Assembly: GCA_028694545.1 (NCBI GenBank)
Contig: JAQVKV010000247.1
Location: 1-5,218 of the forward strand
DNA length: 5,218 bases
Source of the DNA: Zavarzinia sp.
GTDB lineage: Bacteria; Pseudomonadota; Alphaproteobacteria; Zavarziniales; Zavarziniaceae
Reading direction: 5' to 3'
The notes beneath the pieces are model-generated. The model was not told where the DNA came from, did no database searches, and saw only the letters and a program-made list of their open reading frames with translations. Made by a program: the position numbers and the translations under genes. Numbering within the stretch: position 1 is the stretch's first letter; each line of letters starts with the position of its first letter. Shown here piece by piece: positions 1 to 5,218 of the stretch.

Positions 1-1
1 C

Positions 2-463
2 GCCGGCACAGGCCGGCCGACGGATACGATCTATTCCTATCCGCGCAAGGTACCCGCACCTGATTTCGGCTGGTTCCACTGGGGCGAAGGCCGTGCGCTC
101 GGCGATCAGCCGGACCCGGCGCGGCCGGCGGGCGTGACCGACGCGGGCGCCGGCGAATATGCGACCTACCTGCGGCGCAACCACGGCAGTGACGAATTCC
201 GTGCCAATGACGAGGCCCTGGCCCGTTTCTTCCCTGGCGGCAAGCCGGACGCGGCGGCGATCGCCGAACTTACCCGTCACATAAGGCCGATCACCGATCC
301 TTCCGTGCGCCGTGCCCTCGACCTGAATAAGGCCTATCGCCTGATCGTCGAGGAGCAGAGCTACGACAAGGGCCGCAGTCCGGTGATCGCGCCGATGGAC
401 GACGTCGTCTGGCGCGCCCTGAAGCCCGAGACGGCGACGGGGATCGAGGCACCGGTCGACTGA
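2..463 (+). CDS. C-terminal part of an unrecognised protein (5' end outside window)
   Basis: The frame is open from position 2 to a TGA at 461–463, giving about 153 residues of a protein that begins before the window. Codon choice is strongly G/C-ending like the neighbours, which supports real coding. An in-frame GTG at 134 could start a 109-residue protein. I see no Shine-Dalgarno sequence there, and the frame before it looks coding (an aromatic stretch around FGWFHWGEGRALG), so I treat it as internal. The fragment has no CxxCH heme motif, no membrane helix and no cysteine. It is rich in charged residues and Ala/Pro, with a helical-looking middle (ALARFFPGGKPDAAAIAELT) and the C-terminal end GIEAPVD. 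I do not recognise the family and assign no function. It points towards the cytochrome operon, so it is not co-transcribed with it. Confidence 0.7.
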   Translation, partial: AGTGRPTDTIYSYPRKVPAPDFGWFHWGEGRALGDQPDPARPAGVTDAGAGEYATYLRRNHGSDEFRANDEALARFFPGGKPDAAAIAELTRHIRPITDPSVRRALDLNKAYRLIVEEQSYDKGRSPVIAPMDDVVWRALKPETATGIEAPVD

Positions 464-470
464 AGCGTGG

Positions 471-498
471 CGCTCGCCGATGGGCGCTCCCCGATGGG
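471..498. repeat. 14-bp tandem direct repeat (two copies) followed by a G8 run
   Basis: CGCTCGCCGATGGG at 471–484 is followed at once by CGCTCCCCGATGGG at 485–498, with 13 of 14 bases identical. The second copy runs into eight consecutive G (496–503). The repeat fills most of the 41-bp gap between two convergent genes. CCCC-GAT-GGGG at 489–499 could form a short hairpin, but neither strand has a T-run after it, so it is not a convincing intrinsic terminator. Replication slippage is the simplest origin. Confidence 0.7.
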
Positions 499-504
499 GG
501 GGGC

Positions 505-1158
505 CTATTTCAGGCTGTCGGGTTCGTCCGCCTCGAGATAGGCCTCTTCCTCGGGGGTGAGGTCGATCTTGTCGAAGCCGGTGATCATCGGCGCCACATG
601 CTCGCTGAACGAAGGGCCGACGGTCAGCAGATAGACGTGGGCGATGACGAAGGCCGCAATCATGAAGGCGACGATCACGTGGACCCCGGCGATGGCCCAG
701 AGCAGATCCGCCGAATTCGGCAGGTCTTCCCACAGCGAATAGCCGAGATAAAGCAGCCCGGTCACCCAGATCGCCGGGAACAGCAGGACCTTAAGCATCA
801 GGTAGGTCAGGGCCTGCAAGGGATTGTGCTTGCGCCAGAATGCCTTGCGATAGGGGTGACGCTCCCCCTTGAAGATGCCCCACATGTAAAAACGGGCTAC
901 GGCGATCAATCCCTTCGAGGTCGGGATGTAGTGGCGCCATGTGCCGGTCGTCATGTGCCAGAAGATCGAGAAGGCCCAGAGCACGATGAGGGCAAGCGCC
1001 GAGACCATGTGCAAGGTGACCGCCGTCTCGAAGTCCAGCCCGTCATGAAGGCCGCTCACCCGGAAGCCCGAGAGCATCAGGGCGAAGATCAGCACCATCT
1101 GGGCCCAGTGCCAGAAGCGCTCGAAGCGGGAGAAGATCCTGACGACGCGCTCAGTCAT
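505..1158 (-). CDS. Membrane cytochrome b (cytochrome b561 / hydrogenase-type b family), electron partner of the octaheme cytochrome
   Basis: This 217-residue integral membrane protein has four likely helices: about 18–36, 45–67, 116–138 and 150–178. The N-terminal FWHW puts His17 at the edge of helix 1. Helix 2 holds His50 and, at its end, His68. Helix 4 holds His160 and His174, 14 residues apart. This follows the diheme pattern of formate dehydrogenase gamma and NiFe-hydrogenase cytochrome b subunits: one His in helix 1, one in helix 2, two in helix 4. Length fits the family. The C-terminus is a soluble acidic tail (about 195–217). The ATG at 1158 overlaps the end of the octaheme cytochrome gene by 8 bp and has AGGAAGG 9 nt upstream, so the two are probably translationally coupled. 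The inferred role is to oxidise membrane quinol and deliver electrons to the periplasmic octaheme protein. Exact partner and direction are inferred from context. Confidence 0.9.
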   Translation of the reverse strand: MTERVVRIFSRFERFWHWAQMVLIFALMLSGFRVSGLHDGLDFETAVTLHMVSALALIVLWAFSIFWHMTTGTWRHYIPTSKGLIAVARFYMWGIFKGERHPYRKAFWRKHNPLQALTYLMLKVLLFPAIWVTGLLYLGYSLWEDLPNSADLLWAIAGVHVIVAFMIAAFVIAHVYLLTVGPSFSEHVAPMITGFDKIDLTPEEEAYLEADEPDSLK

Positions 1159-2788
1159 GATGAGGAACCTTCCTGCTCAGCAGCCGGATGCCCATGTGCA
1201 GGGCGACGCCGGCGACGGAAGCGGCGAGGATCAGCAGGCCAAGGACATTGGCAAGGCCCAGCGGCCGGGTGCCAGGCATGTAGATGCCGGCGATGTCGCC
1301 AAGACGACCGTTCTCGACGTGGCAGTCCTCGCATTTCAGGGCGTCCGTCGCCGGCGCCACCATATGGGTGATCGGCCAGTAGAAATGGGTGTCGACGAAG
1401 CCGTATTGGCCCGAATAGGGCATGCCGGCGGCCTTCATCCCTGCCGCGATCGCCTTGCCCCAATCGAAATTGGTCCAGAAGGCGGTATCGGTGGTCGGGC
1501 CCCAGACCTGGCTGTAGATCAGGTGGTCGTTCACGGAATCATAGGCTTGGCGTCCGATCAGTCGCTTGAAGGGCCAGATACGGCTCTGCCCGTCTTCCGG
1601 TCCCCCGCCGAAATGGTTGACCTCGACGACCCTGGTCGGATCGATGGTCTGGTCGCCGGTGGTATATTCCATCTGGCCGTCGAACCAGGCGTAATAGGGC
1701 ACGACATTCTCGCCCCATTCAAAATCGCCCTTGGTCGAGAGATAGGTGTGGCGGTCCTCGCCGTCGCCCTGGATGTAGCCACCGATCGACAGCGGCTTGC
1801 CGTTCTCGAGCCGGCCGGCGGTCGACCAGTCCCATTTCATCTTGGTGGCGACACCGCCGCGGGCAAACTCGGGAATATGGCAGGTCTGGCAGGCGACCGT
1901 GTCCGTATGGTCGTTCAGCTTGATGCCGGTCAGGGTCATCGGGTGGGGCGCATTGTCGTGACAACTCTGGCAGGTGGCGACGGCGCGCCGGGGGCCGGGC
2001 AGGCCGGTACCTTCCGGATCGCTCGCATGCATGGCATAGCGCGAGCCGGCCCATTGGTGCGCCTCGCTGACGTGGCAGGTCGAACAGGCGAAATCCTGTC
2101 CGTCTGGCGACATGTGGACGTCGACCGAAAGCGGCGGATCGAACAGGGCGGACGACAGGTCGCCGTGTTTTACGTTGTCGCCGCCGCCGCCGTAGAAATG
2201 GCACTGGCCGCAATTCTCGCGCCCGGGCAGGCCGACGCTAAGCGCCGCCGATCGCAGGTCCACCGGTTTCGCGGGGGCGCCGGTGATGGTCTCGCCCTTG
2301 GTCGACATGGGGGGATGGCCGGCGCCGGTGGAGAGTTTGGTATAGCCGCCGGAACGGTCGTGGCAGATCAGGCAGTCCACCGCCGCCGATTGCTGGGGCG
2401 GGGGCTGGTGCATGTCGGTCCAGCCATAGCCCGCATGGCATGAGGTGCAGCGCGGCTCGTTGCCGACGACATTGCCACAGAAGGCGTTGATGACATGCCG
2501 CTTGCCCAGGAGCTGGCCGGTCACCGGATGCTCGAATTCCCACGTGAAGTGGATCGACTGCCGCACCTGGTCGTCCGCTTCGGTGTGGCAGCTCAGGCAG
2601 GCCGCCGTGACCTCGGGGCCGGTCTTGAAGTCCTGCTGCAGGATCTCGAATTGCGAATGGTCTGCCGTGCTCGTGCCTGGCGTGCGTGTTTCCGTGGTCC
2701 TGGCCGGCGTTTCGGCGAGGGCGGTCCCGGTCGCGAAGAGCATGGCGACGATGGCGAGCCCCAGACGGGTTCTTGTTCTTTTCTGCAC
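1151..2788 (-). CDS. Octaheme c-type cytochrome, octaheme tetrathionate reductase (OTR) family
   Basis: This 545-residue exported protein has a signal peptide at 1–25 (basic KRTRTR, hydrophobic core, ALA before Glu26). Eight CxxCH heme sites begin at Cys64, 114, 139, 193, 235, 273, 300 and 486. Heme number, the long heme-free stretch 305–485, and the segment GGGGDNVKHGD after the fourth motif match the OTR family as I remember it. Asn101 and Cys104 (NAFC), with Asp204 and Lys207 (DNVK), keep the spacing of active-site residues described for Shewanella OTR, where Lys replaces His as ligand of the catalytic heme. A hydrophobic helix near 510–531 followed by basic residues suggests a C-terminal membrane anchor. 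Translation starts at GTG 2788, with GGGAGG 5 nt upstream. It is first gene of a unit with cytochrome b. Shewanella OTR reduces tetrathionate, nitrite and hydroxylamine in vitro; the substrate here is unknown. Confidence 0.92.
   Translation of the reverse strand: MQKRTRTRLGLAIVAMLFATGTALAETPARTTETRTPGTSTADHSQFEILQQDFKTGPEVTAACLSCHTEADDQVRQSIHFTWEFEHPVTGQLLGKRHVINAFCGNVVGNEPRCTSCHAGYGWTDMHQPPPQQSAAVDCLICHDRSGGYTKLSTGAGHPPMSTKGETITGAPAKPVDLRSAALSVGLPGRENCGQCHFYGGGGDNVKHGDLSSALFDPPLSVDVHMSPDGQDFACSTCHVSEAHQWAGSRYAMHASDPEGTGLPGPRRAVATCQSCHDNAPHPMTLTGIKLNDHTDTVACQTCHIPEFARGGVATKMKWDWSTAGRLENGKPLSIGGYIQGDGEDRHTYLSTKGDFEWGENVVPYYAWFDGQMEYTTGDQTIDPTRVVEVNHFGGGPEDGQSRIWPFKRLIGRQAYDSVNDHLIYSQVWGPTTDTAFWTNFDWGKAIAAGMKAAGMPYSGQYGFVDTHFYWPITHMVAPATDALKCEDCHVENGRLGDIAGIYMPGTRPLGLANVLGLLILAASVAGVALHMGIRLLSRKVPHHD
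1168..1174 (-). promoter_or_regulatory. Ribosome binding site of the cytochrome b gene
   Basis: AGGAAGG on the minus strand lies 9 nt before the ATG at 1158–1156. It sits inside the last codons of the upstream cytochrome gene. It supports this start and independent or coupled re-initiation at the ATGACTGA overlap. Confidence 0.7.
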
Positions 2789-2793
2789 GCATT

Positions 2794-2799
2794 CCTCCC
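2794..2799 (-). promoter_or_regulatory. Ribosome binding site fixing the GTG start of the octaheme cytochrome
   Basis: GGGAGG on the minus strand ends 5 nt before the GTG at 2788–2786. A nearer ATG at 2792–2790 is out of frame and only 1 nt from the site. The GTG frame is the one that yields the signal peptide and the heme motifs, so GTG is the start. Confidence 0.75.
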
Positions 2800-2844
2800 G
2801 TCGGTGCCGGTCCTGCCCTGGCCGGCGCGTTCGATCGGCTATTC

Positions 2845-2868
2845 TCGCGTTTCCCTGAACAAACGCGA
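2845..2868. promoter_or_regulatory. Perfect 8-bp inverted repeat upstream of the octaheme cytochrome gene (operator candidate)
   Basis: TCGCGTTT (2845–2852) and AAACGCGA (2861–2868) form a perfect inverted repeat with an 8-base spacer. It is centred about 68 bp upstream of the GTG start and abuts an AT-rich patch (2868–2891) that may hold the promoter, although I find no convincing −35/−10 pair. No T-run follows on either strand, so it does not look like an intrinsic terminator for oxyR. The size and symmetry fit a dimeric repressor or activator site. The protein that binds it is unknown. Confidence 0.5.
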
Positions 2869-2957
2869 TTTGAATGCTAATAACATAAATCTTGCGCAGA
2901 ATTGCCCGCGAATGTCCGCTGCGGCAACTTGAAGCCGTCGAGTGTCAGGGATGGTTG

Positions 2958-3857
2958 CTATGGTCTCGGGCGTCGGCGGCACCGGCGGACGATGTCGGCG
3001 ATTTCCTCGAGCTGGTCGAACAGGGGGTTGGTCTTGCGCCAGACCATGCCGATCGTTCGCGACGGGCGCGGCGCGGCAAGGCGCGCGACCGAGACGGCGG
3101 CCGAGCGCGTCTCGATCGGCACCGCCATTTCCGGGATGAGGGTGACCCCGATACCGGCACCCACCATCTGAACCAGCGTGGTCAGCGAGCTGCCCTCCAT
3201 CAGATCGCGCGAGCGGGAGGGCGGGATCTGGCAGAACGACAGGGCCTGATCACGGAAGCAATGGCCCTCCTCGAGCAGCAGCAGGCGCATCTCGCGTAGC
3301 ATGGCCGTGTCCGGCACCGGCTTGTTGGTGTCGTCGACGGAGCGCACGAGGAGAAATTCCTCGTCGAAGAGGGCACGTTCATGCAGAGCTGGTTCAGAGA
3401 CGGGCAGGGCGACAATCGCTGTATCCAGCCGGCCCCCGGCCAGATCCTCGATCAGCTTCTGCGTCACCGCCTCGCGCGGGCGCAGGTCGACGCCGGGAAA
3501 GCGCGCGGTCAGGGTCTTGATGACGTCGGGCAGGAGATAGGGCGCCACGGTCGGAATCACGCCGATGCGCAGGCGCCCGGCCAGCGCGCTGTTCGAGGCG
3601 CGGGCGAGGTCGCCCAATTCTGCGACCGCCTGCAGGATCTCCCGCGCCCGGGCCGCGAAGATTTCGCCAAGGCCGGTCAGGCGGATCTGCTTGGTGCCAC
3701 GCTCGACCAGCGGCGCACCGAGAATCTCCTCGAGCTCCTTGATCTGCAGCGACAGGGCGGGCTGCGAGATCGCGCAAGCCTCCGCCGCGCGACCGAAATG
3801 ACCATGCTGGGCCAACGCCTCGAAGTAGCGCAGGTGCTTCATCGAAATCGGTATCAT
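2958..3857 (-). CDS. oxyR: OxyR, LysR-family hydrogen peroxide sensor and transcription regulator
   Basis: This 299-residue LysR-type regulator has an N-terminal winged helix-turn-helix at about 6–65 (FGRAAEACAISQPALS) and a substrate-binding-type sensor domain at about 95–290. The OxyR signature is plain: GHCFRDQALSFC places redox Cys200 and Cys209 nine residues apart, as Cys199/Cys208 in E. coli. IPTVAPYLLP supplies Thr103, EAVTQKL supplies Thr132, and RTIGMVWR supplies Arg267, matching E. coli peroxide-site and conserved residues. Peroxide should oxidise Cys200 to a disulfide with Cys209 and switch promoter activation. It diverges from katG over 186 bp, the classic target arrangement. The start is uncertain: ATG 3857 gives three residues more than E. 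coli OxyR at the N-terminus, while in-frame ATG 3842 (Met6) also fits; neither has a strong Shine-Dalgarno. The C-terminus is unusually basic and includes an extra Cys293. Confidence 0.95.
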   Translation of the reverse strand: MIPISMKHLRYFEALAQHGHFGRAAEACAISQPALSLQIKELEEILGAPLVERGTKQIRLTGLGEIFAARAREILQAVAELGDLARASNSALAGRLRIGVIPTVAPYLLPDVIKTLTARFPGVDLRPREAVTQKLIEDLAGGRLDTAIVALPVSEPALHERALFDEEFLLVRSVDDTNKPVPDTAMLREMRLLLLEEGHCFRDQALSFCQIPPSRSRDLMEGSSLTTLVQMVGAGIGVTLIPEMAVPIETRSAAVSVARLAAPRPSRTIGMVWRKTNPLFDQLEEIADIVRRCRRRPRP

Positions 3858-3863
3858 AAGTCC

Positions 3864-3891
3864 AGCATATTGAGATCATTTGAAAACGCAA
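3864..3891 (-). promoter_or_regulatory. Candidate oxyR promoter
   Basis: On the minus strand TTGCGT (3891–3886) and TATGCT (3869–3864) are separated by 16 bp, a moderate sigma-70-like match. Transcription would begin near 3857, at or next to the upstream oxyR ATG. That implies a leaderless message, or a leader of about 15 nt if ATG 3842 is used. The −35 lies inside the dyad and overlaps the candidate katG promoter, which would allow autorepression by OxyR. Confidence 0.35.
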
Positions 3892-3897
3892 ATTTTC
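3874..3897. promoter_or_regulatory. Inverted repeat between oxyR and katG (OxyR operator candidate)
   Basis: ATTTG (3878–3882) and CAAAT (3889–3893) form a perfect inverted repeat with a 6-bp spacer. It extends to 7 of 9 matching pairs over 3874–3897. It is embedded in the only strongly AT-rich part of the divergent spacer and overlaps the candidate −35 elements of both genes. LysR-type regulators bind such AT-rich dyads in divergent promoters. It does not match the E. coli OxyR ATAG-N7-CTAT pattern, so the assignment rests on position and symmetry. Confidence 0.4.
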
Positions 3898-3908
3898 GTT
3901 ATTAATTT
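3880..3908 (+). promoter_or_regulatory. Candidate katG promoter
   Basis: TTGAAA (3880–3885) and TAATTT (3903–3908) are spaced by 17 bp, a reasonable sigma-70-like pair. Transcription would start near 3915, leaving a leader of about 130 nt before katG. The −35 overlaps the dyad at 3874–3897, as expected for activation by a LysR-type regulator contacting RNA polymerase. Confidence 0.4.
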
Positions 3909-3922
3909 TTAGTGATATTGGA

Positions 3923-5218
<1,296 letters not shown>

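Noticed and set aside
598..1371. A 257-codon plus-strand frame covering the cytochrome b gene.
   Set aside because: It is antisense to a clear four-helix cytochrome b, and its product is an Arg/Gly/Asp-rich sequence typical of a shadow frame.
2177..2192. GCC triplet run inside the octaheme cytochrome gene, considered as a microsatellite.
   Set aside because: It encodes the GGGG segment of the family motif before Asp204/Lys207, so it reflects conserved protein sequence.
1157..2443. A 428-codon open frame on the plus strand, antisense to the octaheme cytochrome.
   Set aside because: The minus strand encodes a signal peptide and eight CxxCH motifs here. The antisense frame is a by-product of GC-rich codon bias and has no recognisable domain.
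2806..2826. GCCGG-N11-CCGGC inverted repeat just upstream of the octaheme cytochrome ribosome binding site, considered as a leader hairpin.
   Set aside because: Five-base GC arms with an 11-base loop are expected by chance in DNA of this composition, and there is no supporting context.
2881..2915. Possible FNR/Anr anaerobic regulator box in the AT-rich patch upstream of the octaheme cytochrome.
   Set aside because: No TTGAT-N4-ATCAA-like sequence is present; only scattered TTGC/CAA fragments.
2445..2932. Plus-strand frames spanning the start of the octaheme cytochrome and the upstream spacer.
   Set aside because: They run antisense to the signal peptide and first heme sites, have no ribosome binding site and no recognisable motif.

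Overview
The window is GC-rich with strongly G/C-ending codons. It carries a divergent oxyR–katG pair and an octaheme cytochrome c module, which suggests a high-GC proteobacterium, most likely an alphaproteobacterium. That assignment rests on gene order, composition and remembered family resemblance, not on a search.

Layout. Positions 2–463 (+) hold the 3' end of a gene I do not recognise. It converges, across 41 bp carrying a 14-bp tandem repeat and a G8 run, on a two-gene minus-strand unit. Read in its own direction, that unit starts with a 545-residue, signal-peptide-bearing, eight-heme cytochrome c of the octaheme tetrathionate reductase (OTR) family (2788–1151). A four-helix diheme-type cytochrome b (1158–505) follows, overlapping it by 8 bp. 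Upstream is a 169-bp spacer with an AT-rich patch and a perfect 8+8 bp dyad, then oxyR (3857–2958, also minus). A 186-bp divergent promoter region (3858–4043) separates oxyR from katG (4044 to the end, +), of which only the first 391 residues are present. No gene-free stretch exceeds 300 bp, and I saw no tRNA, rRNA, CRISPR array or mobile element.

How it works together. OxyR carries both redox cysteines and the family peroxide-site residues, so it should sense H2O2 and control katG, the bifunctional catalase-peroxidase, from the shared promoter region. The cytochrome pair looks like a self-contained quinol-to-periplasm electron route: the membrane cytochrome b would take electrons from quinol and pass them to the periplasmic octaheme enzyme. 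That enzyme keeps the family's apparent active-site signature (Asn101/Cys104 and Asp204/Lys207) and has a C-terminal membrane anchor. Its natural substrate (tetrathionate, nitrite, hydroxylamine or something else) cannot be read from the sequence. oxyR lies directly upstream of this pair on the same strand with no clear terminator between, so a regulatory link is possible but unproven.
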